This document shows, piece after piece, positions 24,077 through 32,567 of a DNA stretch of 64,000 nucleotides (positions are counted from its first letter, which is position 1; each line of letters starts with the position of its first letter). The notes under the pieces were generated by a model. It was given only the letters and a program-made list of their open reading frames with translations, made no database searches and was not told the DNA's origin. The DNA is taken from positions 62,001-126,000 of the forward strand of contig JADCHX010000001.1 in NCBI GenBank assembly GCA_020248265.1, read 5' to 3'. Position numbers and translations under genes: made by a program. This DNA comes from Rhodocyclaceae bacterium. GTDB taxonomy: Bacteria > Pseudomonadota > Gammaproteobacteria > Burkholderiales > CAIKXV01.

Positions 24077-24874
24077 TCACTTGCGCCCGATGAACTCCAG
24101 CACCGCCCCCGCACAAGCCTCCGCGTCACTCGCTGCCACGTGGTAAGACTTCCCCGGTAACACCAGCAACCGTGAATCCGGGATCTGCTCCTGCCACGCC
24201 CGTGTCCGCTCCACCGTCCCCAACCCGCTTTCCTCCGTGGTGATCACCAGCGTCGGGCACCGGATCTTCGGCAGGTCAGCCCGGATGTCCGCGTAGTTGA
24301 TCCCCCGGTTGAACCCGACCAGCGACGACACCGGCGCACGCCCCATGAATTGCGTCCACCACTCGACGCCTTCGGGCGGAAAGTGTTCCCCGAGCCGGCC
24401 GGCCATGGTCCGGCGCGCCCAGTGCTCCGCGCCCCTGGTCTCGAACTCCTCGATCAGCGCGGGCACCTTCTCCACACCGGGACGCAGCGCCTGCGGCGTT
24501 CCCACCACCACCAGCGAGCGCACCCGGTCCGGCCGGCGTGCCGCGAACGCCCGTGCGATCGTCCCGCCGATCTTGGCCGCGACCAGATGGAAGCGCTCGA
24601 TGCCGAGATGGTCCATCAACCGGCAGTAATCATCGATCAGCGCATCCAGCGTCCACGCATACTCGCGCGGCATCGGCGTTGACTTTCCATATCCACGCAT
24701 GTCCGGCCGCACCACCTTCAGGTGGCGCGCCAGCACCGGCACCCAGGCATACCAGGCGAGCGAGCTTTCGGCGTTGCCGTGGAGCATCAGAACCGTCTCC
24801 GCTTCGGTCCACGGGTCGGTGAAGTCGTCGACCTGGTAGTACAGGTCGCAGTCGGGGAGTTTCAGCGCGGGCAT
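24077..24874 (-). CDS. Alpha/beta-hydrolase-fold protein with Lys at the nucleophile position
   Basis: 265 aa. The fold is clear: LYYQVDDFTDPW, VLMLHGNAESSLAWYAWVP (HG oxyanion loop), VVRPDMRGYGKS, and a late GKSYHVAAS His. The nucleophile elbow is FHLVAAKIGGTIARAF, where GxSxG would be expected: Lys101 (codon AAG, 24574-24572) replaces Ser and the first Gly is Ala. Four paralogues at 42423-46494 keep Ser. It may not be a classical hydrolase, and could be a binding or lyase/dioxygenase-like member as known for other Ser-less alpha/beta folds. It follows an MmgE/PrpD gene (7-nt gap). Confidence 0.82.
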   Translation of the reverse strand: MPALKLPDCDLYYQVDDFTDPWTEAETVLMLHGNAESSLAWYAWVPVLARHLKVVRPDMRGYGKSTPMPREYAWTLDALIDDYCRLMDHLGIERFHLVAAKIGGTIARAFAARRPDRVRSLVVVGTPQALRPGVEKVPALIEEFETRGAEHWARRTMAGRLGEHFPPEGVEWWTQFMGRAPVSSLVGFNRGINYADIRADLPKIRCPTLVITTEESGLGTVERTRAWQEQIPDSRLLVLPGKSYHVAASDAEACAGAVLEFIGRK

Positions 24875-24881
24875 GGCCGGT

Positions 24882-26318
24882 TCACCGACCCGATAGCAGC
24901 TGCATCAACCGGGCAACGCCACCGGCCGCTGCCAGCCCCTGCACCTCCGCCTGCAGCGCATCGACGCGCGTCGCATCGAACCGGCGGCCGAGTTCCGCCC
25001 GGAAGCGCGCGACATGGTCGTCCATCGTGAACGGCCGCGACACGCTGCCCTTCGGCGCATCGATGAAGCACTCGACCACCTTGCCGTTCTTCAACCGGAA
25101 CGTGACCTTCGCGCCCACCGACTGCTCGGTGCTCACCCGCTCCGCATCGTCGTCGAGCTCGCACGACACGCGCGACGAGATCGCCATCACAGACGGGTCG
25201 GCGAGCGTGGTCTCGAAGTCGTCGATGTTCAGCGTGAAACCCTCGGGCACCGCGCGGCCCTGCTTCAGCACCATCGCCATGCAGAACGGCAGGCTCATCT
25301 GTGCGGCCTGGATATCCTTCGGTTCGTTCACGGTCAGCCGTCCCTGGATCACCTTCGGGATGCCAACGCGGATGGTGTCGATGTCCTCGATGGTCAGCCC
25401 GTGCTCGGTGCTCAGCGTCGCCGTCGCCTCGATCGCCGACAACACGCGTGCGCTGCTCGCATGCGGCTTGATCGCGGTCTCGAGCAGGCGCCACTGTTCG
25501 CCGAGGCCGGACAGGCCCTTGTCGAAGTCGTGTCCGTCGGCATAGGCGCGCGCGAACCCGTCCTTGCCTTCGAGGATGTCCGCCGGGCCGGAGAAGCCGG
25601 CGGCAGCCAGCAGCGCGGCATGCACGCCCTCGCCCGCTGCATGCGCGGCATGGATGCGCTTGACCGTCGAGCCGGAGTGGTAGAACTGGGTCAGGCCGCC
25701 GCTGAACGAGGCGACCAGGCCGAGCGTCTCGGCGATGCGCTCGGCGCGATCGGACCCTTCGAACATCAGGCACGCGGCCGCGGTCGCCGCGCCGAAGCCG
25801 CCGCAGGTGGCGGTACTCTGGAAGCCGCGGCGGAAGTGCGAGGGCTGCAGCGACAGGCCGATGCGGATCATGTTCTCGTAGCCGGCTGCGATCGCCGAGA
25901 GGATGCGCGCGCCGCTCGCACCACGCGCCTCACCCACCGCCAGCGCGGCCGAGATCACGATACAGCCGGGATGCAGCATCGAGCCGACATGCACGTCGTC
26001 CGCGTCGATGCTGCCGGAGAAGGTCGTGTTGACGAAGGTCGCGCGCTCCGGGTCGGTGCGGTCGGTCGAGAACAGGATCGTCGACTGGCCGTTGCCACCG
26101 AGTTCGGCGGCGAGCTTCACCGCCCAGCCGCTCCACGGCATGCGCTGGCCGAGCGAGGCGACGCGCAGGTAGTCGAGCAGGAAAATGGTGAGGTGTTCGC
26201 GCACCACCGGCGGCAGCACGTCGTACGTGAGCCCTGCCGCGAACGCGGCGAAGCGGCGGGTAACTGCATCGTTGCCGGGCAAAGAGGTGCCCGGCGCTGC
26301 GGCTTGCGGCTGCACCAT
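24882..26318 (-). CDS. MmgE/PrpD family protein
   Basis: 478 aa, normal MmgE/PrpD length. Recognised from FVNTTFSGSIDADDVHVGSM, HPGCIVISAALAVGEARGAS, AGYENMIRIGLSL, STVKRIHAAHAAGEGVHAAL and KPHASSARVLSAIEATATL. Relatives include 2-methylcitrate dehydratase, cis-aconitate decarboxylase and iminodisuccinate epimerase, all acting on di- or tricarboxylates. The ATG at 26318 overlaps the Bug stop (TGATG) with GGAG upstream, so uptake and conversion are translationally coupled. The neighbouring hydrolase follows it. Confidence 0.9.
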   Translation of the reverse strand: MVQPQAAAPGTSLPGNDAVTRRFAAFAAGLTYDVLPPVVREHLTIFLLDYLRVASLGQRMPWSGWAVKLAAELGGNGQSTILFSTDRTDPERATFVNTTFSGSIDADDVHVGSMLHPGCIVISAALAVGEARGASGARILSAIAAGYENMIRIGLSLQPSHFRRGFQSTATCGGFGAATAAACLMFEGSDRAERIAETLGLVASFSGGLTQFYHSGSTVKRIHAAHAAGEGVHAALLAAAGFSGPADILEGKDGFARAYADGHDFDKGLSGLGEQWRLLETAIKPHASSARVLSAIEATATLSTEHGLTIEDIDTIRVGIPKVIQGRLTVNEPKDIQAAQMSLPFCMAMVLKQGRAVPEGFTLNIDDFETTLADPSVMAISSRVSCELDDDAERVSTEQSVGAKVTFRLKNGKVVECFIDAPKGSVSRPFTMDDHVARFRAELGRRFDATRVDALQAEVQGLAAAGGVARLMQLLSGR

Positions 26319-27307
26319 CAGTTGTTCTCCTTGATGCCGGCGGCGGCAATCACCTTGCCCCACTTGTCGTAGTCGGCCTTGTGGTACGCAGCCAGCGTGG
26401 CCGGGGTACCGCCCGCCGGTGCCGCACCTTCGAGCGCGAGCGCCTTGCGGAACTCCTCGGTCGTCAATGCGCGGTTGGCGGCCTTGTTCAGCATTTCGAC
26501 GATAGCGCCTGGCAGGCCGGCCGGGCCGTACAGGCCCCACCACTGGCTCGACTCGAATCCCGGGACGCCAGCCTCGGCGATGGTCGGCAGTTCCATGGCC
26601 ACCGCGATGCGCTGTGCGCTGGTCACCGCCAGCGCACGCAGGCGGCCGGCGCGCACCTGCGAGCCGACACTCGGGAACGCGGCGAACAGGACCGACACGT
26701 TGCCTGCGACCGTATCGATCGTGGCCGGTGCGGCACCCTTGTACGGGATGTGGAGCATCTTCACGCCCGCGCCCTGGGCAAACAGCTCGCCGGTCAGGTG
26801 GCTCAGCGTGCCGTGGCCGTTCGAGGCATAGGCCAGGGCATCGGGCCGCTTCTTCGCCAGCGCGATCAGGTCGCGCACGGTCTTCGCCGGCACGGACGGA
26901 TGCACTACCAGCACGTTCGGCGCATGGCCGATCAGCGCGATCGGGGTGAAGCTCTTCAACACGTCGAACGGTGCCTTGCCGCCCAGGTGGGGATTGATCG
27001 ACAGCACGCTGGAGGAGGCGAACAGCAGGCTATAGCCGTCGGCCGGCGAGCGCGCGATATTGTCCGCGCCGATGTTGCCGCCGGCGCCGCCGCGGTTGTC
27101 GACCACCACCTGCTGGCCGGCAGTCTCCGCAAGCCGGCTGGCGAAATGACGCGCGACGATGTCGGCGGCACCACCCGGCGGAAACGGCACGACCATGCGC
27201 ATCGGCTTTTCGGGGAAGCCCTGGCCATGCACCGATGTGGTCAGGCACGCGGCGAGCGCCAGCGCGAGCGGAACAGCGACGAACGGAACCTTCGATTGCA
27301 GCGACAC
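26318..27307 (-). CDS. Bug/TctC-family solute-binding protein
   Basis: 329 aa from a GTG start (27307; AAGGAAG in front). The signal peptide is VPFVAVPLALALAACLTTSVHG, then QGFPEKPMRMVVPFPPGGAADIVARHF. DNRGGAGGNIGADNIARSPADGYSLL and HIPYKGAAPATIDTVAGN are canonical. The leader contains AAC, but without the expected lipobox, so it is probably a normal signal peptide. One-nt overlap with the PrpD-family gene suggests the ligand is a polycarboxylate. Confidence 0.94.
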   Translation of the reverse strand: MSLQSKVPFVAVPLALALAACLTTSVHGQGFPEKPMRMVVPFPPGGAADIVARHFASRLAETAGQQVVVDNRGGAGGNIGADNIARSPADGYSLLFASSSVLSINPHLGGKAPFDVLKSFTPIALIGHAPNVLVVHPSVPAKTVRDLIALAKKRPDALAYASNGHGTLSHLTGELFAQGAGVKMLHIPYKGAAPATIDTVAGNVSVLFAAFPSVGSQVRAGRLRALAVTSAQRIAVAMELPTIAEAGVPGFESSQWWGLYGPAGLPGAIVEMLNKAANRALTTEEFRKALALEGAAPAGGTPATLAAYHKADYDKWGKVIAAAGIKENN

Positions 27308-27338
27308 GTTGCTTCCTTCGACTTCAGGGACGACGATT

Positions 27339-27845
27339 TCAGTGGCTGTGGCCCGGCGGCGGCTTTCCGTCGGTGCGCGGTTGCTGCACCTGCACGACCA
27401 CGTCGTGTTCGCCGGCGCGCTCGAACTTCAGGCGTACGGTGAAGCGGTCACCGTTCTTCAGCGGCGCCCTCAGGCCGATCAGCATCAGGTGTATCTCGCC
27501 GCCATGGCGGACCTTCAGGGCAGCGCCGGGGGGCAGATCGATCGTGGCGAGCGGGCGCATCCGCATCACGTTGTCGACGATGGTGCTGCTGTGCAGTTCC
27601 ATCGACTCGGCTGCCGTGGTGGTTGCCGAAAGCAGCCGGTCTGCGTCGCGTCCGGTGTTCTTCAGCGTGCGGAAGTACACCGCGCCAGTGCGTGCGCCGC
27701 TGGGCGTCGGCGTTGCATACGGATGGTCGATCACGATCGCGCCGGCACGAAAGCCATGCGCGAGGGCGGACCGCACCGCGATAGCACCGCTGGCCAGCAG
27801 GCCGGCCGGTGCCAGCAGCGCGATCGCCCGTCGGCGCGCCTGCAT
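27339..27845 (-). CDS. PCuAC-type periplasmic copper chaperone
   Basis: 168 aa. N-terminal MQARRRAIALLAPAGLLASGAIAV is a signal peptide; HGFRAGAIVIDHPYATPTPS begins the cupredoxin-like domain. The copper motif is visible: His85 (SMELHSST), Met96 (NVMRMRPL), His119 and Met121 (EIHLMLIGL), close to the H-x10-M-x21-H-x-M pattern. The C-terminal tail is His/Pro-rich (PPPGHSH). It delivers copper to cytochrome oxidase or other cuproproteins. Start overlaps the hydrolase stop (TGATG). An odd partner for a dienelactone hydrolase. Confidence 0.9.
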   Translation of the reverse strand: MQARRRAIALLAPAGLLASGAIAVRSALAHGFRAGAIVIDHPYATPTPSGARTGAVYFRTLKNTGRDADRLLSATTTAAESMELHSSTIVDNVMRMRPLATIDLPPGAALKVRHGGEIHLMLIGLRAPLKNGDRFTVRLKFERAGEHDVVVQVQQPRTDGKPPPGHSH

Positions 27846-28546
27846 CAACCGAGGTGCTTCTGGAAGAAGTCGACCGAGAGCGCCAGTGCGCGATCGGCCT
27901 CTTCCTTGCGATACGGCTTGCCGCCATGGCGCGCGAAGGCGTGGTCGGCTTCGGGATACTTGTGGATCGTCACCAGCGGGTTCGGCGACAGCCGGCGTTC
28001 GAGCATCTCGTTCACTTCCGCCTGCACCCAGCGGTCCTTCATCGCCATGTGCAGCATGAACGGTCGGTGCAGGTTCGATGCCTCGCGGATGTTGTGCTCG
28101 ATGTAGGTGCCGTAGTAGGCGACCGCGCAGTCGATGTCGGTGCGGCAGCACATCAGATAGCAGAGCTTGCCGCCGAGGCAGTAGCCGACGCTGCCGACCT
28201 TGCCGGTGCCACCGGGCACGGTGCGCAGCCACTGCATCGTGTCCTCCATGTCGCGCACGCCGAGGTCGTAGTCGAAGTCGTAGTAGAGGTCGAAGGCCTT
28301 CTGGCCGTCGGCCGGGTTGCGGTCGGACAGTTCGACCCCAGGCTCCTGGCGCCAGAACAGGTCGGGCACGAGGCAGATGTACCCGGCATCGGCGAACTCC
28401 TGCGCATGCTTGCGCATGGTGTCGTTCACGCCCCATATCTCCATGATCGCGATGATCGCCCCGGCGGGCTTGCGGTCGGGCCACGCGATGTGTGCGCCCA
28501 TTTCGCCGTCGCGCAGTTTCAGCTTGATGTCTTCGGTCCTGGCCAT
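27845..28546 (-). CDS. Dienelactone hydrolase family protein
   Basis: 233 aa. VGSVGYCLGGKLCYLM carries the Cys nucleophile (Cys123) of dienelactone hydrolases, MEIWGVNDTMRKHAQEFA the conserved Glu, DLFWRQEPG is typical, and EADHAFARHGG the catalytic His. The family opens lactone or enol-ester substrates in the cytoplasm (carboxymethylenebutenolidase). ATG 28546 with GGAG upstream. The 285-bp gap before it separates it from divergent envelope genes. Strongly coupled to the copper chaperone downstream. Confidence 0.9.
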   Translation of the reverse strand: MARTEDIKLKLRDGEMGAHIAWPDRKPAGAIIAIMEIWGVNDTMRKHAQEFADAGYICLVPDLFWRQEPGVELSDRNPADGQKAFDLYYDFDYDLGVRDMEDTMQWLRTVPGGTGKVGSVGYCLGGKLCYLMCCRTDIDCAVAYYGTYIEHNIREASNLHRPFMLHMAMKDRWVQAEVNEMLERRLSPNPLVTIHKYPEADHAFARHGGKPYRKEEADRALALSVDFFQKHLG

Positions 28547-28831
28547 TGCGTCGGGCTCCGGATATGCAGGGGAAGGCGAGAGTAATCCAACGCCGGAATT
28601 CGTACCGGGCGGGGCGCCGTTCGTCGGTTGCTGTACACCCCGCGCGCGCCAGCCGCGTTGATGGGTGCGTAGGGCCAGGAAGGGCCCGCGGCGTGGCCGG
28701 TTCCTGACTGACAAGTGTTTCGAGACTGTAACCGCAGCAATGTCCGCTTGCATCGCTGACGGTTGCAGGCGCTGGACCGGACTACGCTTGCTGCATGCAG
28801 GACCCCTGCCATCCGAGGGTCCGAGGAGGGA

Positions 28832-29365
28832 ATGATGTCTTCACGATCCGTCATGTCATCGAGCCCGGGCCGCGCGGCGATCGCTGCCTCGCTGCTGGCT
28901 GCAGCTGCACTGGCGATGCCCGCGCCCGCAATGGCCGACCGCGGGGGACACCGCGGCCACGGCTACGGCTACGGCCATGGCCATGGCCATGGTGGCGGCC
29001 ACCACTGGAACGGCGGCCCGCGCATCGGCGTGTACGTCCCGGCACCGGTCTACCGGCCGCACTACTACGCCCCGCCACGCGTGTACTACGCGCCGCCGCC
29101 GGTGTACTACCCACCGCGCGTGATCCATTCGGCGCCGCTCGTGTACGTACCGCCGGTCGTCTATTCATCGCGCAGACATGCGCCGCCGGTCTATGTCGAG
29201 CGCAACGACCTTGCGGCAGTCCATCCGGCGCCGGTACCCGCTCCGGTGGCAGACACCGCGTTCTGGTTCTTCTGCGCCGATTCCAATACCTACTACCCCT
29301 ACGTGACCCAGTGCGCGACACCCTGGGAACGGGTTGTGCCCACGCCGCCTTCGGCGGGGCGCTGA
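28832..29365 (+). CDS. Secreted His/Gly/Tyr/Pro-rich protein, copy 1
   Basis: 177 aa. Signal peptide AAIASLLAAAALAMPAPAMA, then a low-complexity HGYGYGHGHGHGGGHHW stretch that could bind metal, a long Tyr-Pro-rich part (APPRVYYAPPPVYYPPRVI) and a C-terminal module FWFFCADSNTYYPYVTQC with PWERVVP. The two Cys probably form a disulphide. GAGGAGGGA precedes tandem ATGs at 28832 and 28835. The next gene is its duplicate. Function unknown; the pattern fits a periplasmic or outer-surface protein. Confidence 0.75.
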   Translation: MMSSRSVMSSSPGRAAIAASLLAAAALAMPAPAMADRGGHRGHGYGYGHGHGHGGGHHWNGGPRIGVYVPAPVYRPHYYAPPRVYYAPPPVYYPPRVIHSAPLVYVPPVVYSSRRHAPPVYVERNDLAAVHPAPVPAPVADTAFWFFCADSNTYYPYVTQCATPWERVVPTPPSAGR

Positions 29366-29388
29366 TCCAGCGGATGGTGGAGACACTG

Positions 29389-29868
29389 ATGACCTTTCGA
29401 TCCCTTTCTTTCCGGACGGCGGCACTGGCGCTCGCAGCCGGCACGCTGCTCTCCCTGTCGGCCGAGCAGGCGCAGGCGCATGGGGGCTACCGCGGCCATG
29501 GCGGCTTCGGTGGCCCGCGGGTCGGCGTGTATTTCGGCGCACCGATCGTGCCTTTCTACTACGGCCCGCGCTACTACTTTCCGCCGCCCGCCTACTACTA
29601 CGACTACCCGCCGGTGGTCAGGGTCGTGCCGGCGCCGCCGGTCGTGTATGTCGAGCGCGGCGATGCGCAGGCGCCCGCGCCCGACTACGTGCCGGCGCCG
29701 TCCGCGTCGCAGCCGCAGGTGCAGCCGGCACCGTCGGCGCAACCCCAGCCCGCGCAGGGGCCGGAGTGGTTCTTCTGCAAAGATTCCAGCACCTACTACC
29801 CGTACGTACGAGAATGCGCGTCGCCGTGGCAGCGCGTGCCGGCGCAGCCGTCGACGGGTCCGCGGTAA
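29389..29868 (+). CDS. Secreted Tyr/Pro-rich protein, copy 2
   Basis: 159 aa, 23 nt after its paralogue. Signal peptide FRTAALALAAGTLLSLSAEQAQA, then HGGYRGHGGFGGPRVGVYFG, YYGPRYYFPPPAYYYDYPPV and a Pro/Gln linker; the C-terminal WFFCKDSSTYYPYVRECASP and WQRVPAQP align with copy 1. It has lost the HGHGHG tract. GGTGGAG precedes ATG 29389 (an upstream ATG at 29374 has none). Same unknown function as copy 1, probably after local duplication. Confidence 0.75.
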   Translation: MTFRSLSFRTAALALAAGTLLSLSAEQAQAHGGYRGHGGFGGPRVGVYFGAPIVPFYYGPRYYFPPPAYYYDYPPVVRVVPAPPVVYVERGDAQAPAPDYVPAPSASQPQVQPAPSAQPQPAQGPEWFFCKDSSTYYPYVRECASPWQRVPAQPSTGPR

Positions 29869-29884
29869 CCGCAGGAGCCATGCG

Positions 29885-30445
29885 ATGAGACCTGCCTTTG
29901 TCCGCCTGCGCGATGCGCACCACCGGCGCCGTGTGCGCACCGGCGTGCTGGCCACGGCCCTGCTGGCGCTCGGCGGCTGCGTGTCGATACCGACCGGGCC
30001 GAGCGTGGCGACCTTCCCCGGCACCGGGCGCAGTTTCGACCAGTTCCGCGCCGACGAGGCCGACTGTCGACGTTATGCATCCGATTCCATCGGTGGCAGC
30101 GATCCGTCGCGGGCGCAGGCCAACAGCGCGGTGACCAGCGCAGCGGTCGGCACGGCAGTAGGCGCGCTTGCCGGGGCCGCGCTCGGCGGCAGCCAGGGCG
30201 CAGCCGCCGGGGCCGGCGTCGGCCTGCTGTTCGGCGGCGTGGCCGGTGTCGATGCGGCCAACACGTCCGGCTACGGCATCCAGCAGCGCTACGACAACGC
30301 GTTCGTGCAGTGCATGTACGCCAAGGGCAACAAGGTGCCGTCCACCGGGCTCGCGCGCAGCAGCGCGCCGGTGGCCCCCGCCCGCCCGCCGGCCCCTGCG
30401 GTGTACGCCCCGCCGCCGCCGCCGCCGCCACCGCCACGCAACTGA
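29885..30445 (+). CDS. Glycine-zipper lipoprotein
   Basis: 186 aa. A basic N-region (RLRDAHHRRRVRTG) and hydrophobic VLATALLALGGC give a lipobox at Cys32. Then FDQFRADEADCRRYAS and a glycine-rich helical pair AVGTAVGALAGAALGGSQ and AAAGAGVGLLFGGVAGVDAA, the glycine-zipper motif of outer-membrane-associated lipoproteins. The C-terminus has a YDNAFVQCMYAKGNKVP motif and ends in a run of prolines. Start ATG 29885 has CAGGAG upstream. Third gene of the envelope set. Confidence 0.85.
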   Translation: MRPAFVRLRDAHHRRRVRTGVLATALLALGGCVSIPTGPSVATFPGTGRSFDQFRADEADCRRYASDSIGGSDPSRAQANSAVTSAAVGTAVGALAGAALGGSQGAAAGAGVGLLFGGVAGVDAANTSGYGIQQRYDNAFVQCMYAKGNKVPSTGLARSSAPVAPARPPAPAVYAPPPPPPPPPRN

Positions 30446-30559
30446 GCTGGCGGATGAACCGGCAGGGCCCGGCCCGCCCTTCTGGCAAGAGGCCGAATTC
30501 GCTCGGGCCGGAATGGTTTCTCGTTGCCGTACGACCGGAACCAGTTGCCCGTACCCTGG

Positions 30560-31194
30560 TCAGCCCCGCACGATTGCGACCTCGCCCGGCGTGAACCGCA
30601 TCCACACCCGTCCGCGCACCCGTTCGACCACCATCCGCCGTGCAGCCACGTCCAGCCGGTAGGTCAGGAAGCTACGATCGCGCACACCGGACAGCCGTTC
30701 CGGCCGGAACACCGCCGCATTGGTTCCGCTGCAGCGGGCGGAGCCGACCAGCAGCCCGTTAGCGCCCTGCGCATGCAGGTAGCCGCCTGCGCGCTGGGTG
30801 AACGCATAGCTGTCACGGTCGACCAGCCCGGGATGGCGATCCTGCCGGCCGCGCAGGTCCACCAGCAGCGCAGCGCACGTTGAACACCCGCCGCTCGGTG
30901 ACGATCGTGCGCTGCTCGCAGGCGAAGCTGTCCATCACGAAGCGGTACCAGTGCCAGGCAGTCTCGTACACCGTGGTCTCGAGTTCCAGCGCACCGTACC
31001 AGACGCCGAAATGCGAGCCGTCGGAAAACCGGGTCTGCTACCAGTGGCTGGAATCGAAGCTGTAGCTGATGACGGTGCCGTAGTCGAACGGACGGCTGAT
31101 CACCGCGTCGGCGGGCGCCCGCCGAGCCGTGCGTTCGGCTGGCTCACCCAGCGGTAGACGAGGTCGCGGTCGTGCGGGAAGAGGATGCGCAGCG
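30560..31194 (-). pseudogene. Degraded RES-domain (NAD+ phosphorylase-type toxin) gene
   Basis: On the minus strand, three pieces of one RES-type protein can be read. Piece 1 is LRILFPHDRDLVYRWVSQ, just after the PrpD stop; piece 2, in another frame, runs ADAVISRPFDYGTVISY to RFSDGSHFGVWYGALELE and EQRTIVTERRVFNVRC; piece 3, back in the first frame, is VDLRGRQDRHPGLVDRDSYA through GSARCSGTNAAVFRPERLS to its stop at 30560. Two frameshifts (about 31135 and 30870) and an in-frame TAG at 31038-31040 break it. RES proteins are usually paired with an Xre/MbcA-type antitoxin; none is seen. Sequencing error cannot be ruled out for one shift, but three lesions argue for decay. Confidence 0.78.
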
Positions 31195-32556
31195 TCAAGC
31201 GTCGGCGCTACGTCCACCCGTGCGCAATGCATCCAGCAGCGGCGCCATGGACGGCCATTCCTCGCAGCGTTCGATGGCCGACTCCACCGCAGCCACGCCC
31301 GCGTCGGTCAACACAAGCCCTGCCAGCTCGCGGTACTTGGCGCGCACCGGCGCCTCGTCGAAGGCCTCGCCGACCCGGCGATCGTCCTCCACCGAGCACG
31401 TCTCGCGCCGGCCGTCCTTCAGCACCAGCGTCACCCGCGCCGGCTTCGACGCCGGCAGCCGGGCGGTCATTGCCTCGTCCTCGACCACGTGAACCCGGTG
31501 GCGCAGCGCGGTCAGTACCGGGTCGCGGACCGCGGCGTCGGTGAACGACGCATAGCCGAGGTGGCCATTGACCACCAGCGCTGCGGCGGCGTGCGGCAGC
31601 GAGTAGCGCGCCCCGAAATGCCCGGGCGGTTCCTGCACGCCCAGCCCGGCGGCGAAGTCGTAGGTCTCGACATCGATGCGTTCGATGTCCTCCGGGCGGG
31701 GCTTCAACCGCGCCAGCACGTCGGCCAGCGCATCGAGCGCCGGGTAGATCGGATTGCAGCAGGCACGCAGGCGGAACAGCACCTGCGCAATCTCCCAGCG
31801 CGTGCCCAGCCCGTCGAACACCGGTACCGGGTTGAAGCCGACCGACAGCAGCTCGGTCATCGTCTGCTCGATCGCATCGTCCTGCGCCGTGAAGCCGGCG
31901 AGCACGAGTTCCGGTGCGTTCACCGCCGCCATCGCCGACAGGCCGCCGACGGCATTGAGCGTGGTGGCTCCGGCGACCACGTTGCCGTAGCCGGCAGTGA
32001 CCATCAGGTTGCCGCCGATGCGGATGGCGGTGCCGATGCCCGCCGCATCCAGCCCGCGCAGCCGCGCGCCGGCCGCGATCGCACCGAGCATCCCGGCCTG
32101 GCCCAGCGGATGCGCGAGCGGGCGGCGGGTGGTCGCGGCGCCGAGCCGGATCGCAACGTCGTAACCGGTGACCAGCGCCTCGAGCAGTTCGCGCCCGTTG
32201 CGACCGGCCCGCTCGGCCACCGCCAGCGCCCCCGGCACCACCTGGATCGCGGCCTGGCAGGACACCTTGCCATGCGTCTCGCACATCTCGATCGCGCGGC
32301 CCGCCACACCGTTCAGGAAGGCAACGCGGCCGGCGTCGTTAGCCGCCCAGCCGCGCGCGAGCACGGTGGCACCACTGCCGGCTCCAGACGACAGGCCGGC
32401 GCGCAGCCGGGCCACCTCGGGCTGTTCCGATCCGCCGAGGATCACCCCGATCGTGTCGAGCAGCACCAGTCGCGCCAGCCGCTGCACCCCGGCGGGGATA
32501 TCGTCCCAGTGCGTTTCCGCCGCCATGCCGGCCAGCGCTTCGATCGCCTCGCTCAT
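31195..32556 (-). CDS. MmgE/PrpD family protein
   Basis: 453 aa. LARLVLLDTIGVILGGSEQP, FLNGVAGRAIEMCETHGK, HPLGQAGMLGAIAAGARLRG, LRACCNPIYPALDALADVLA and the C-terminal SMAPLLDALRTGG fit the MmgE/PrpD fold. It is only distantly like the protein at 24882, with more Cys and a different central region, so its polycarboxylate or cyclic substrate probably differs. ATG 32556 has AAGGAAA in front. Downstream of the amidohydrolase at 32568 (11-nt gap), likely co-transcribed. Confidence 0.87.
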   Translation of the reverse strand: MSEAIEALAGMAAETHWDDIPAGVQRLARLVLLDTIGVILGGSEQPEVARLRAGLSSGAGSGATVLARGWAANDAGRVAFLNGVAGRAIEMCETHGKVSCQAAIQVVPGALAVAERAGRNGRELLEALVTGYDVAIRLGAATTRRPLAHPLGQAGMLGAIAAGARLRGLDAAGIGTAIRIGGNLMVTAGYGNVVAGATTLNAVGGLSAMAAVNAPELVLAGFTAQDDAIEQTMTELLSVGFNPVPVFDGLGTRWEIAQVLFRLRACCNPIYPALDALADVLARLKPRPEDIERIDVETYDFAAGLGVQEPPGHFGARYSLPHAAAALVVNGHLGYASFTDAAVRDPVLTALRHRVHVVEDEAMTARLPASKPARVTLVLKDGRRETCSVEDDRRVGEAFDEAPVRAKYRELAGLVLTDAGVAAVESAIERCEEWPSMAPLLDALRTGGRSADA

Positions 32557-32567
32557 CGTCGTTTCCT

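Noticed and set aside
28547-28831. Small gene or RNA in the 285-bp gap
   Set aside because: No supported frame or clear hairpin; most likely a divergent promoter region.
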